Below are positions 1-49,849 of a stretch of DNA of 64,000 nt, one piece after another (the first letter of the stretch is position 1; the number at the start of each line of letters is the position of its first letter). Both the position numbers and the translations under genes were made by a program. The DNA comes from Trichobilharzia szidati (lineage: Eukaryota > Platyhelminthes > Trematoda > Strigeidida > Schistosomatidae), in assembly GCA_944472155.2 (NCBI GenBank), contig OX235273.1, positions 4,189,204 through 4,253,203 on the forward strand, given 5' to 3'. Under the pieces are notes generated by a model, which saw only the letters and a list, made by a program, of their open reading frames with translations, had not been told where the DNA came from and did not search any database.

Positions 1-459
1 TCTATTTTCTCACCTCTTACCTCTTTATTAATTTCATCGTATATATTCCTATGACAAGTCCGTGTGTGATCAGATTGCTCGAAATGTGTTGCTCAAACAC
101 GGCATTACACGATTCAGACAAATTACGTCTCCTTAATGCTTTATCTAAATTCATAAAGGGAACTAATTGTTTTAAATTTTAATGAATTAATGATATTTAA
201 GAACATTATTGTGGGTTAAATAACATCGAATCAATAATAATATCAATGGATTACAGTTCGATGCCATCAACATAACAATAAACTGAATATCAGAAAAATT
301 AGCAAAGATAATAATACAAATTCATGAATTTATAGTCTCCACTGAAGGCGAGGTCAATAGTTGTGGCTAGACTTGCTTCTTCTGCACACAGAGCACCAGC
401 TGTTTTAGGCGAATCGCGAGAGCTTTTTCTGTTCGTAGTGTACGGCACCTGGATTATTA

Positions 460-530
460 CTGTATTATTATTATTGTTCCCTTGGTTTTCTAGTGGAACA
501 TAGGGCTTCAACTGCACGTCTCCACTTTCG
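460..530 (-). mobile_element. 3' end relic of the (AAT)n-tailed LINE
   Basis: On the minus strand the sequence ends in the LINE terminus (GGGCTTCAA complement, TGTTCC hairpin, then AAT repeats), like the ends at 44316 and 58915. Only about 70 bases remain. Confidence 0.6.
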
Positions 531-544
531 GCACCTGGATGCTT

Positions 545-1140
545 TTGGTAAATTATTTATTACCCGGTAGATAATAGAGAAGGATTTTTCAATGCTGGCT
601 TTGTGGTCGGTTTGGACCAATCGGTCTAATATCGAACTGTTCATGGTTTTTACTACACCTTTATTTAACTACATAGGTAGATGTTCCCGAGGGAGCACGA
701 AAAATCAAGTTCCTAGAGCAACAGCCAATATAACTCGCCCGACCAAAAGCGTAGTTGAATTGGTAGATACAATAGAAGTGGCTAGTTTAGGTGCTTCATC
801 TTTCAATCGAGGAATCACAACCGGTCGTGTAAAAAATATGACTTATAGTTTTCCAGCATTAAAAGTTCTTTGAATAGATTTTCTTAACTTGTTAATAATT
901 ATTTCCCTTAGTGCATCACCCTTGAATTGCATTCGTATATCCCTATAAAGGCTTCTTATTTACAAATGGAGAATAGTCCTTTTCCTCACTATTGGTCATG
1001 TGTTTCTTGATGAACTTTTCTGGATAGCTGTTTTCAATTAGGGTGTCACATACAATCCTTAGTTCATCTTCAATTACCTCTTGTGAGCATATAGCTCTAA
1101 CTCTGTGGTTGAGGGTCCTTAGTAATTAACATTTCCTCAC
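545..1140 (-). mobile_element. Penelope-like element relic (RT end and GIY-YIG region)
   Basis: The minus strand reads, with breaks, through PLE-like protein sequence: EVIEDELRIV, SYPEKFIKKH, then QFNYAFGRANYIG. A close relative lies at 38085-38740. The coding frame is interrupted, so it is dead. Confidence 0.65.
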
Positions 1141-1257
1141 CGGATTAATTCATCACATCGTTGCTTTGAAACATGTGTCTGTTCTCGAGAAGCATAGTCA
1201 GCTTCGTATATTAGGAAAACTGTTGAAAACCAGGTGGAAATAATTGGTTGGTTTTAT

Positions 1258-2290
1258 AAAAGAAAAGAAGGCGTTCAGCGAAGAGACTCTTTTCGGCGAA
1301 TTCATTCACTGAGCTGTACAATCGCATTTATATACAATTTTGTTTGTGTGTGTGTACATTAGATTTATAAAGTTTAGATAATTACGTAATATAAGTATTA
1401 TTTGGCTTGGAAACAAACGTTAATTAGATAGAAAATAAAATAAAATTGATTAAGTGAATTGGATGACGTAATACAATTGAGTAGAATTCAGAGTAGGTCA
1501 GGTTGGCAACAGTGTTAATGAGTGGTGGTTAAAATTAAATAAGGGTGGGGGTAGAGAATAATACAGTTGAAAATTAAGTAAGTTAATCGGATGACGTAAT
1601 ATAGTTGACTAGAAATTGGACGTGGGTCGAGTTAGCAACATTGTTAATGAGGGTAGAGATTACAAAAGGGTGGGGTAGAGAATAATACAAATGAAGATGT
1701 GAAATAATAAAATGCAAAAGACAAAATAATACAATTAGTAAGACTGAAATTAAGAAAGATTACGTCCATTGTAGATTTAATGAATGAACGAATTTCTTTT
1801 GTATGCAGAGTTCAGGATTTAGCAGATGAATTGCCATTGCTTCTGCGATGTGGAGAAGTTTGATCCGTACACTTTTAGCAAGATTGTCTTGTATTCTGTA
1901 GATAACTTTGAAGTTTATTTCTGGTTTGACTTGGTGTCCTGAATCGATCAAATGTTCAAGGATCGAGCTGCGGGGGCATCGGTTTTCTCCTTTATAAAAC
2001 TATGAAGGTAAATGTTCGTTGACGCGTTTGGATAGCGAACGCTGAGTACGGCCGATATACCTGGCTCCACACGAGCAGGTGAATTGGTAGATGCACATAG
2101 ATGAGGCCAACAGCGGTAGCTTATCCTTCACGTTAATGCAAATCATTGTTCTCGTCGAGAACGTCAGTCGTAATTCAGCTGCAGAGAAGGTTTTCTTCAG
2201 TGAGTGGGAGAGCCGATTTCTCAGTATTTCTGTAGATCGGTCTCCATTGAACTGTAGGTTGGTTTGTATTTATTCTCTTTTTAACCCTTA
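1258..2290 (-). mobile_element. Penelope-like element, GIY-YIG end plus terminal region
   Basis: From about 2290 down to 1757 the minus strand reads a GIY-YIG endonuclease domain (CIYQFTCSCGARYIGRT, SILEHLIDSGHQ, AEAMAIHLLNPELCIQKK) with a single in-frame TAG near 2000. A 450-base AT-rich 3' region follows and ends in a hammerhead-like block at about 1268-1320 with TACAGC and GCTGAA arms and GAAAAGAG. The RT part is missing: a 5'-truncated copy. Confidence 0.75.
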
Positions 2291-2384
2291 TTCAGATAAA
2301 AAATTTCCTTGAGAAGATCATGTTTCGTAATTATATTTTTCGACTTCATTCAATGCTTACTGCTCATTTGTTTCTTTCTTATAG

Positions 2385-41033
<38,649 letters not shown>

Positions 41034-41775
41034 TATCTTGGAATTGTGAGTGCCTGTTTCAGCTTGTATCTGTGATATTCTATAGATTTGTTAACTGGTT
41101 GAAAAAGGTCTTTCTTTCACTCTCTTCTTATGCCTTTCTCTTCTGTAAGTATTCTTGTAAATTGTTTATTGTGTAAGCATGCTCCAACAGCTTGCTTACC
41201 TCAGAGTTAATTTCTTTATTTTCTTTCTAAAAACCATTATAAAACGCATAATTCTGTGTATATACATATCTAATATTGTCTTTCGTATATATATTTTACA
41301 CCCCCATTGGTACATCCATCCTCCCATTTGAACAATTTAAATTTCATCATCGTAATTCATAACGTTACACTTCATAAGGTTTCATAAGCCCCAGCTCGCA
41401 CACAAACACACACACCCTTCAACCACCTTTTGTAACTGACCAGTCAGTTAAATAATCACCTCAAAAATATTTCCGGTTCCTAAGTTAAATTTCTATACAT
41501 ATTTTTGTTAAATATTTTGGTTGGTTTTATATGAGGCTATAATGCGTTTCCCTAGCTATTTTCTCATTTTTTTTCTTATTACTGCGTGTGTATAAGGCAC
41601 TGGTATTTTTCTGCTTCTTCTAATAACCTTATTTTGTCACTGTGATAAGCTGAAAGTGCTCTCTCCATTTCTCTTCTGTTTTGTTTTGTTATTATGCTTT
41701 CATAATATTGTGTGATAAATAAGTCATATTTTTGCGTAATAGATCATAGAAATAAAGACGATGATGAACTGGCCG
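41034..41775 (+). promoter_or_regulatory. NBEAL 3' UTR with polyadenylation signal
   Basis: The stretch after the stop is T-rich and lacks recognisable mobile elements. AATAAA at 41751-41756 is the best polyadenylation signal; a second AATAAA lies at 41815. The cleavage site is inferred, not seen. Confidence 0.6.
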
Positions 41776-41825
41776 AACTAATCTTCCACATTGTCAGTTT
41801 ATTCTATCAGTCTTAATAAATATAT

Positions 41826-41990
41826 TCAAATGAACTGTCGTCAAGATTTAACAGAATAGTTCTAAAATATTTGGGCGCCGAGTGAGAAGTAGACATTTGT
41901 ATAAAAATTATATTTGTAATATCTCAGCGAGATTGAAATGAGTAATTCCAACGTTTCCTGCGTTCGGCAATCTGGTCCGAACTTCAGGGA
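41826..41990 (+). repeat. Rearranged partial copies of the orphan reading frame
   Basis: 41826-41868 repeats 42649-42690 directly (GAACTGTCGTCAAGATTTAA); 41910-41985 is an inverted, diverged copy of 42690-42765 and includes its presumed start (GATTGAAATGAGTAATTCC). Confidence 0.65.
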
Positions 41991-42181
41991 AATTAATCGA
42001 AATTAACATAACAGAGGTTTATATATAAAAGGCACATCTTTTGTTTTTAAAAACTTTGTCCAGTCATGATTCATAAAACAAGTATTAACAAGTATAATAA
42101 ACAAAATTTTATGAGCTGTGATCAAAATTTGACCCCGGACTTACAAATATTGGTCTACCTTTGTTAAACACTTTAAACAGA

Positions 42182-42183
42182 GT

Positions 42184-42218
<35 letters not shown>
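42182..42218. repeat. (TG)n microsatellite
   Basis: An almost pure TG run of about 37 bases. Confidence 0.95.
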
Positions 42219-42223
<5 letters not shown>

Positions 42224-42338
42224 ACAGTTATAAAACATTTCTTAACGTCTCTATAAGAAGATATAGACAGTCAGGAATTTGACCAAGTATTAATAATTAG
42301 TGATACATATCCATTTTTTATTTAATAATAAGGATTTC

Positions 42339-42731
42339 CTATGCATCAGCTAACATCAAACCTTCATGTCTGTTCAAACTGTTAGTATCTAGAATTTTAT
42401 GATTAGACGTATTTTCAAAATTATGGTGTTTAGGACTGGAGTTTAGTAGAAGCACTCTGTCGGACTTATTGCTTTGTCTTCTTTCTGAATATTGAGCTGC
42501 TTTATTCGACCTACTGGAGTTGTCAGCTGACTCGACAGCTACGGATTTAGGATGTGCATTCTGTTGCAGACAACGTAGAGTGAAAACACGATGATTGTTC
42601 CAATTACACAGTTTCGTTGTTAATTTAATTCGATTGCAAAATAATTCAAATGAACTGTCGTCAAGATTTGACAGAATAGTTCTAAAAGAAGTTCGGACCA
42701 GATTTCCGAACGAAACATTGGCATTACTCAT
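42339..42731 (-). CDS. Unrecognised 130-codon open frame
   Basis: The protein starts MSNANVSFGNLVRTSFRTIL and continues DSSFELFCNRIKLTTKLCNW, then a polar tail (NSSPKHHNFENTSNHK). No family recognised. It could be the start of a gag-like gene: the upstream leader and first codons are duplicated in a rearranged block 350-800 bases away, as mobile DNA would be. No splice sites or partners are evident. Host gene status is doubtful. Confidence 0.35.
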   Translation of the reverse strand: MSNANVSFGNLVRTSFRTILSNLDDSSFELFCNRIKLTTKLCNWNNHRVFTLRCLQQNAHPKSVAVESADNSSRSNKAAQYSERRQSNKSDRVLLLNSSPKHHNFENTSNHKILDTNSLNRHEGLMLADA

Positions 42732-42869
42732 TTCAATCTCGCTGAGATTTTACAAATATAATTTTTTCAAATGTTTAATAAATATATGCTGGTTTGTATC
42801 GAACTGTGTGAGTGTGCGTGTGTGTGTGTTTTGTGAATCAATTCATTTCATATCTGATGCTGGCTAGTG

Positions 42870-43150
42870 ACTTGCTACAGGATGGGTGGAGTTTTCTGGA
42901 GTTCTAGTGAGAAGTCGTGACCAGTGAGGTCCATCCAGATGTCACGTGTGAGGATGGATTTCTCATCGATGACATTGGTTGGTGCCAGTCGTGCTAGATT
43001 ACGAACTGGTAGGAGTTAGAATTTATGGGCTTGCCATCGAATCGAGTCCCAGTGGCTGAATGGAAGGTGGGTGCGTACTGCCGATGATTCCCAGACTAGG
43101 GTGAAACATCTGTCCAGTACTCCTGTATTGGTTTTCAATGGTTCTCTAAT
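42870..43150 (+). mobile_element. SINE type d, decayed
   Basis: Leader TTCTAGTGAGAAGTCGTGAC, a partial head, then GTACTGCCGATGATTCCC, ACTAGGGTGAAAC and GTCCAGTACTCC. Confidence 0.6.
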
Positions 43151-43229
43151 TGAAAATTGTTGTATTCTATTCTATACTACTTATGATTTGTTAGTAGTAA
43201 CATTTTTTGAGTGAAATAATATCAGTTAT

Positions 43230-43460
43230 TAGAGATTGAATAGTGTGAGAATGTTCGCCAACCACGCCTCACGTTGTCCGATGTCGATTCTGCACTGTGG
43301 TGCACTCCTAAACCTTGTTTTACGGGTGATAAGTTTGGTGCAGATGGAAGGTCAAGTGTCTGACTAGCAATCTCACCTCACAGAAAACCAATACCACCGG
43401 CACTGAGACTACAAAAGCTCAAACATGAAGCTCTATATTTCCACTTAGGACGCAAAAGAA
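43230..43460 (+). mobile_element. SINE type c, decayed
   Basis: GGTGCACTCCTAAACCTTGT and an end GAAGCTCTATATTTCCACTT match the copy at 18640. Confidence 0.55.
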
Positions 43461-43599
43461 TGAAAAAAGATTCATTATTCGTTAGATGATCGTGAAATCG
43501 GTTAATGTAGTCAAGGGATAATTAAATGAGAACGCTAGTGGGTTACTACATACTGGATATCATTCTAAAACAAACAATGAAGTGATATGTGGATTCGTT

Positions 43600-43930
43600 T
43601 TCACAGATTGACCACGGATCAATATCAGTTACAGAACTGATGAAAACCAGCGGGAAGTAATGGACAGCTGTTCTTCCATCTCACTAGTTTGGGAATCATC
43701 GGAAGTGCTTAGCCACTGGAGTTTGAACCTAAGACCTTCCGGTCATAAGGCAAGTTTGTATACCATTTAGCCAATGAGACCCAATACAGTGGCCAGCCCA
43801 TGAATTTTAACTTCTACCAATTCATCATTTTTAGCGCGACCACCAACCAATGTCTGACTGGATGAACCTCATTGGTCACGACTTCTCACTAAAGTTCTAG
43901 GAAACTCCGTCCTGTAGGAAGTCTTTAGTG
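43600..43930 (-). mobile_element. SINE type d
   Basis: Minus strand has leader (CCTACAGGACGGAGTTTCC), tRNA-like head (CTTATGACCGGAAGGTC, AGGTTCAAACTCC) and a degraded hammerhead near 43660-43710. Confidence 0.6.
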
Positions 43931-44029
43931 AGCATCAGATTAGTTCCTAATAGTTGGTTTGTAAGGATTAGATAGATTTTCTGAGTTTAACCACGGATTG
44001 ACCATGGATTCGTTAAATATAATGTACGC

Positions 44030-44100
44030 TGAGTTGAGGAGTCATAAATAGGTCGAAACACATATTTCACTGGATTCGACTGGCAGCTACCATCAACTAA
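44030..44100 (+). repeat. SM-alpha hammerhead relic
   Basis: GCTGAGTTGAGGAGTCATAA, ATAGGTCGAAAC, ATTTCACTGGATTCGACTGG: recognisable layout, core mutated. Confidence 0.5.
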
Positions 44101-44315
44101 ATCACATCGAGACTTCGCTAAAACATAGAGAGACTCAATATCTTCCTTTGACAAAATTAATCAGCAGGAATTTCTAAATGAACTCGGTAAAGATAATGTT
44201 GGTTTATGAGGAGTAAACTGGCGATGATTCATCCCGACACAGCGATATTCTTATTTGATTAACTTGGTATCACCGCTCCAGTTTCATGCAGCCGTTGCGA
44301 TTCTTTTCCATAATA

Positions 44316-45072
44316 ATATTATTATTATTGTTCCCTTGGGTTCCTAGTGGAACATAGGGCTTCAACTACACGTCTCCACTTGCTTCTGTCTCCTGCTGTA
44401 CTTTTCACTTGCATCCATGTCAGTCCATACTGTTTCAACTCTTCTTCACACGATCTCCTCCATGTCACCCGTGGACGTCCATCTACTCGCCACTTCCCTT
44501 TCGGGTTCCACTCGAGCGTTGGCCTGACGCGCGATGTCACCCAGCGGTCTACTCAGCGAGTGTCCAATCCATCTCCACTTTCTCCTGCATATTTGTTGGG
44601 TGATTGGTTCTTGTTTTGTTTGTTCCCATAGTTTCTTGTTGGTGATTCTTTCCGACCATCTGATCTTGAGTATAGAACGAAGACAGCTGTTGATAAAGGT
44701 CTGCAACAGGCTGTTGGAAATATTCTTTGTAACCCGTCAAGTTTCTGATCCGTATAGAAGAAGAACTGACTGACTTGACGTTTGTATTGAAAATCCGAAT
44801 TTTGTTGTTGATGCAGGCTGAGTGATGAAGATTTCCAGATTGGTTTCAGGTTGATGAATGTGTTTCTCGCCTTCTTGATTCTCGAATTGACATCCTCGTC
44901 CGTCCCTCCTGTGGTTGAGACAATGCTCCCTAGATAAGTGAAAGAAGTAACCTCTTTCAAATCCCCCATTGATGGTGATTGGCGTTGGATGTTGCTGTTG
45001 TTGTTGTTGGTTGGTTATTTTCATAACCTCCGTCTTGTCTATGTTCACCTGGAGTTCTGTCTTTGCTGCTTC
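44316..45072 (-). mobile_element. 5'-truncated LINE with (AAT)n tail
   Basis: Minus-strand frames read ITNQQQQQ, EVTSFTYLGSIVSTTGGTDE, DVNSRIKKARNTFINLKPIW, CRRKWRWIGHSLSRPLGDIA and RPRVTWRRSCEEELKQYGLT, ending ALCSTRNPREQ. Few breaks; one of the younger copies. TTCCATAATA flanks both sides (44306-44315, 45073-45082). Confidence 0.87.
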
Positions 45073-45229
45073 TTCCATAATATGCATAGACTATTCCTTC
45101 TTCTAATTGAAATCGGTCATTTAAAGAAACGATTTTTCGTACTAATCTATGGGTTTGTTACGATCCGGTTGGGTTTCTCACGAATCCACGCTATTTGAAA
45201 GGATCTTAGGTCTACTATCTTTAAATTCC

Positions 45230-46021
45230 CGGGCAGAATATATATTGACAAACAGAAGGTGTAGTAATGGGGTGGATCACGAATACTACCAATCGTAGCA
45301 GATCTGTTTATGAATGGATAGCTGGGAAAACATGGATCTTCATAACATTTAATCCTACTCCAAAGATATGGTAGAGGCATCTGGATGACACTTTCACAGT
45401 GCTAAAAGCAGGAGGTATCTCTAGTTTATTCACACACACACACACACACATAAACTCAACAGTGAATGGGATAAAATCCACATTTGAATGAGAAAATGAA
45501 CAAGGAGAATTAGCTGTTAGAGTGCAAAATAAAACGGACAGGAGAAGGCAAAGTGCACACTAGCGTTTATAGAAAACCAGCGCATTCTAATAGTTTTTTT
45601 TTAACTGTTAAGGCAGTCTTAGTTAAGTGTCTAACAAACTGAGCAATAGCACTAAGTAGTACATCAAAAAAGCTGAAATGTTGAAGTGAATCATATAGAA
45701 GAATAGCTGGTTAGTGTCGAATAACTATCTTATAAAATTCATCAGGAAGATCAGAAAAGGTCATCAGCAAAATTTAAAAAATAATGGTGAAACTAATAAT
45801 GATAACATAAATAGGAGAGAATATAAGGCATTTATTGTTATATTATATAAGGAGGGGACATCTGAGACCCTATGTAGTAACATTCTTAATAAATCAGGAA
45901 TTAGAGTGGTGGCATTTAAACCTACAAACTCACTCAGGTACAAGCTGTATAGGTTAAAGGACCCTATTGACCCGATTAGACAAAAAAATAATAGCTTAAA
46001 AATCCTCATATAAAAGTTATA
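45230..46021 (+). mobile_element. PLE family 2, RT end and linker (5' half)
   Basis: A damaged YVDDTF region lies near 45375-45405 (CTGGATGACACTTTCACAG), followed by KVHTSVYRKPAHSNS-type sequence and the frame IRKIRKGHQQNLKNNGETNN, LYKEGTSETLCSNILNKSGI, LYRLKDPIDPIRQKNN. It is cut at about 46021 by another PLE and resumes at 46735. Confidence 0.75.
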
Positions 46022-46725
46022 TAAAAGAGGGAAGACATTCAGCGAAGAGACTCTTCTCGCCGGCGAATTCATTCACATAGCTGTACAATCGCATTTACAT
46101 ATAACTTTATTTTGTGTGTGTACATGAGGTTTATCAAGTTTAGATAATTGATCAGGTAATACTAGAATGATCTAATATAGAAACAAGGTTAATTAGACAG
46201 CAACTAAAGTAAGACTGAGTTAGTAAGTTAGATTACTTAATATAGTTGAATAAAATGTTTCAACTTAGGTCAGGATAGCAACAGAGCTCATTACACGTTG
46301 AGACTAAGTAGAAGTGGGGTAGAGAATAATGCCTTTTAAATTACAACTAAAATCGAGCAAATAAGTTGGATGACGTAACATAAATGACTAGAAATTGAGC
46401 GTTGGTCAAGTCAGTAACAGTGGTAATGAGGTGTAGAAATTAAATCGGGTGTGGGGTAGAGAACAGGAAGGTTGAAAATGTAAAATATTACAATTGAAAA
46501 GACAAAATAATACTAATGAAGAGACAGAAAGAAAGAAATCGAATTTACCTATCGGATATTAAGATAGATTACGTCCATTACAAGTGTAGTGATTGAACAA
46601 ACTTCTGTATGCATAGTTCAAGACTTAGCAAGTGAATTGCCATTGTTTCCGCAGTTTGAAGAGTTTTGATTGGTACAATTTTAGGAAGACTGCTTCGTAT
46701 TCTGTAGACGACTTTGAATAGTTTA
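46022..46725 (-). mobile_element. 5'-truncated PLE nested in a family 2 PLE
   Basis: Minus strand: degraded GIY-YIG C-terminus at 46720-46560 (AETMAIH, ELCIQK region), an AT-rich 3' region, then the hammerhead-like terminus at 46100-46030 (TACAGCTATGTGAATGAATT, GAGAAGAGTCTCTTCGCTG). Same arrangement as 1258-2290. Confidence 0.75.
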
Positions 46726-46734
46726 ATAATAATA

Positions 46735-47450
46735 ATAAATATAATTTACAAAATACCTTGCAGTGACTATGGGTGGAGTCAACTGCATGGATTGGGGGTA
46801 GTGAGATTATCAGAACATAAGAATTTAGCTAAGGTTAGAATGATTGATCCCATGACGGTGAGTAATTTAGAAAAAAGCTCAGCACTACATTGCACTGCGT
46901 ACATTAACACACAACCACACATTATGGTGGGAGAGGGTTGAAATTCTAAGAAGTAATGTAGGTAAGTGGAGAGAGGGAGAGGTTGATTACTGAATCCTGG
47001 ATCATAGAATCTATGCCCAAGACATCCAATGAGAATGACTCATCACACTGACAGTAGAAATATGGAAAATACTACTACCAATCAAGTCAAGCGATGAAAA
47101 ATGATGATGGAATTATATAAAAAAAGTTGGAATAAGGGGTAGGAAAATTGACAAGTCAATTCAAGGTTATAAAAGGTGTCAGGTGAGTGAGTGGCTAGTA
47201 CAAAGGGGTATGTATTAAACAGGAGATAGTAAGACTGCAAGTGGAGGCATATAGTGAGGAAAGAAATAATATCACTAATAATAAGTCAGGATAGTATAAA
47301 TGGAAAATTCGATAGTATTGAGAGAATGTTTGAATGAAGGATATAAATTATGACGAATATTAGTAATAATAATTGTAATAATAAGCAAAGGAAGAAAAAA
47401 ACCCAATAGGGTTAATGGAAAGAAGCACTCTTGGTGGGAGGAAGAATCAT
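46735..47450 (+). mobile_element. PLE family 2, GIY-YIG end (3' half)
   Basis: Resumes with NIIYKIPCSDYGWSQLHG, VVRLSEHKNLAKVRMIDPMT and NLEKSSALHCTAYIN. The YIG block has decayed. The 3' region has GGGGTAGGAAAATTGACAAG, also the spacer at 27921. Confidence 0.7.
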
Positions 47451-47454
47451 AAAT

Positions 47455-47820
47455 CGAAGTCTGCCCACGGTAGGAACAGCGTCTGGACGTGTTCATCTTG
47501 GATACAAAGTTCCAGTTTAGTCGATCTTATTGCAACAGCTTCAGCTAAGTGTAACAGACGTGTGTAAGCGAACTGTACGTAATAACGACTTCGGAATTCC
47601 GTACATAACCCTGAAAGGTGTATTAGCGTCGATGCTATGTCTAGTATTGACCAAGTGTGATAGGATCGAGCTTCTTTTGCAATTTTCTCGAAGCCGTAGA
47701 CGAACCTGCCTAATCGTGCTCCCTATATAACTTAAACCACAGGAACAGTTGAAACGGTATATGCATGAAGAAGAGTTAAGGTTAGGTAAGACATCTTTGA
47801 GTTGCTGGGTGAACATTGGA
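47455..47820 (-). pseudogene. PLE GIY-YIG endonuclease fragment
   Basis: Reads LPNLNSSSCIYRFNCSCGLS, YIGSTIRQVRLRLREN, an internal deletion, CKRSSILSHLVNTRHSID and, in a shifted frame, AVAIRSTKLELCIQDE. RT is missing. Confidence 0.75.
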
Positions 47821-47824
47821 TGAC

Positions 47825-48060
47825 TACTGACGATATTTTGTAATCGATTTCAACCTAGCACGTTTGTCACACAAATACGACTATTTATTTTGACACCCCA
47901 TAACTAATCTGTTGTATTCTACGTAAAAAATGTATCCGCCGCATAACTGGCCATTATTGCAACGACAACAAATATTATCATTTTTTAATTGTAAGAACCT
48001 GAAGAGAAGGATCTATTGAAAGGAATATTCTTCGTTCAGATTGACATTTAATTCATGATA
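47825..48060 (+). mobile_element. PLE terminal segment with hammerhead
   Basis: Matches the right arm at 27958-28230 (AGCACGTTTGTCACACAAAT, ACGTAAAAAATGTATCCGCC). The hammerhead at 47995-48037 has stem I GAAC/GTTC, core CTGAAGAG, GAAA, stem III AGGAA/TTCTT, TTC triplet. It faces away from the adjoining minus-strand endonuclease. Confidence 0.65.
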
Positions 48061-48142
48061 TGGGAATATTTCACACTATTAAACAAATTAATCGCCTTTA
48101 ATTACATACATGACATCATCATTACAACACTTTCATTATGGC

Positions 48143-48385
48143 ATGGAGGATTTCATCATGAGCTGACATCAGTTAGAGAACCACTGGAAAACCCGGAGTA
48201 CTCACAGCTGTTTCGTCCTAGTTTGGGACTCTTCATCAGTACGCGCCCACCGGGATTCGAACCCAGGACCTTCTGGTTACAAGGCGAGCTCGTAGACCAT
48301 TGAGCCACCGGGACATGATCCAATGGTCCTTGAATTCTAACTTCTGCCAATTCACGACATAGCGCGACCATTTCGCAATGTCTTC
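48143..48385 (-). mobile_element. SINE type d, best tRNA-like head
   Basis: The head (minus) reads TCCCGGTGGCTCAATGGTCT, ACGAGCTCGCCTTGTAACC, GGTCCTGGGTTCGAATCCCG, close to a Thr tRNA with anticodon TGT. The hammerhead follows at 48242-48197: stem I GTACTG, core ATGAAGAG (C3 to A), stem II, GAAAC, ACAGCTGT, but the cleavage C is G. Confidence 0.8.
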
Positions 48386-48769
48386 TTAGATGAGTACTTT
48401 CATTATTCATATTTTTCCTCTCCTACATTAACAATCGGGAAGTCCTGTAGTGCTTTCACGCTCCTTTCCATGTCTAATTCTTTCAATTTAATAAAGCAAT
48501 TAAGTCACACTTCAAACTTATTGAATAGCTGCCCTGGCGCGTAGTAGGTCATCCAGAGGTCACTAGACAAGGCTATTCATTAAAGTCTTTATTTCTTTTA
48601 CCATGACATGTAGAATATTGATAAGCGATCATATCATAGGTAAATTTTCCCAGGTAAATTGTTGACATTCAAAGTTCTAGCCTAACCTTTGATTAATGAT
48701 TCTATGTCAACATTTTCTCCGGCTGGTCGATTGTTTCTTTCTGGCTAACTGAGGGTTTAAAGGAGAAAA

Positions 48770-48860
48770 AACAAGCTACTAACAGTGGAATCCATGACAT
48801 GAATTTCATCCTATTAGGGACTCATCAGCTGGATGTTCCCTTATTCCTGTGAGTGGCTTG
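48770..48860 (-). mobile_element. SM-alpha fragment with intact hammerhead core
   Basis: Hammerhead at 48834-48790: core CTGATGAG, stem II GTCC/GGAT (one G-U), GAAA, GTC cleavage triplet, stem I ATCCAG/ATGGAT with one mismatch at its base. The only SM-alpha copy here with all core positions intact. The head is missing. Confidence 0.65.
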
Positions 48861-48881
48861 GTGTTTCCTATAAAATAAAAG

Positions 48882-49640
48882 GCTGTACAGTCGTATTTAT
48901 ATTTACCAAAAATGTATCATAGTCTATTATTGAGTAATAGGGGTGACATAATTGATATAATTGCTTAGAAGTGGCCTCGAAAGTAGAAATAAAGTTGCAA
49001 ATTACGTAATACTCAACACCGTATAAAGGAAGAAAGCATTAGAATTTATTGTTGAGTGAGTAATACAGTAAAAGTAAACTAAAAGTAAAATTAAAAAATA
49101 AATTTATTTTACAGGGAATGACTAGTGAAGAGGTTAAGAACATGGTGGAATAAGAGACTGGACAAACGTTTACTGCATACAGAGTTCGGGTTTGTATTGA
49201 CAAACTGCCAACGCCTCCCCGCAATACACAAATGTCGAAACCTAACACCCTTTGGACCATTTGGCCTCACCTTGTAGATAATCTTGAAAGACTTTACTTT
49301 TAGCTTACTTTTACTTTATTAATTTTTTCACTGTTGTCACTCTCATATGTTCCTTTCGTACATTTTAACACCCTCTTCACACTCCTTAAATTGACACTCA
49401 GCTACCTTTACTCTCACTCGATAGCAATTTTAACCTTATCAAATTTCTAACGCTTTCTTCCTTTGTACGGTGTTGAGTATTACGTAATTCATAACTTTTA
49501 TTGTTTTTACTTTTGAAGCCACTTCTAAGTAAGTATATTAATCATGCCATTCCCCCCTATTACTCAACAATGGACTACTATACATTTTTGGTAAATATAA
49601 ATACAACTGCACAGCCTGTGAAGATGATTCCGTTGATAAA
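48882..49640. repeat. PLE fragment bracketed by inverted terminal segments
   Basis: 48882-49056 and 49453-49635 are diverged inverted copies (GCCACTTCTAAG, CTATTACTCAA, GTGTTGAGTATTACGTAAT). A minus-strand endonuclease remnant (KVFKIIYKVRPNGPKG) lies at 49300-49150. The right end carries ACAGCCTGTGAAGATGATTC and TTCGCTGAA, a hammerhead-like terminus; the left copy breaks off inside that motif. Confidence 0.65.
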
Positions 49641-49849
49641 GAAGCATTTTATTCGCTGAATTTGTCTTTTATTTTCTTCATGACTCAATGGGTATCTTCG
49701 GTGATTTCCTCTAAAGCGCGAATCCAACACTCACCATTTCAAACGTTAAAACTTTACTTATTATACCATGGGACTACGAGAATGACATCTTGTGCAATGG
49801 GTATCAGAGGTTATTCATTGAAATTATTATTTTGTATTTCCTGTCGATT

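Noticed and set aside
592..873. 93-codon open frame on the plus strand (also the parallel frame near 38168-38383)
   Set aside because: Both are antisense shadows of PLE relics on the minus strand; the protein has no family features.
42182..42218. TG run as Z-DNA regulatory element
   Set aside because: It is an ordinary microsatellite with no linked gene start or other regulatory motif.
48252..48314. Thr-tRNA-like sequence as a real tRNA gene
   Set aside because: The anticodon stem is mismatched and it runs directly into the SINE d hammerhead, as in many other copies.
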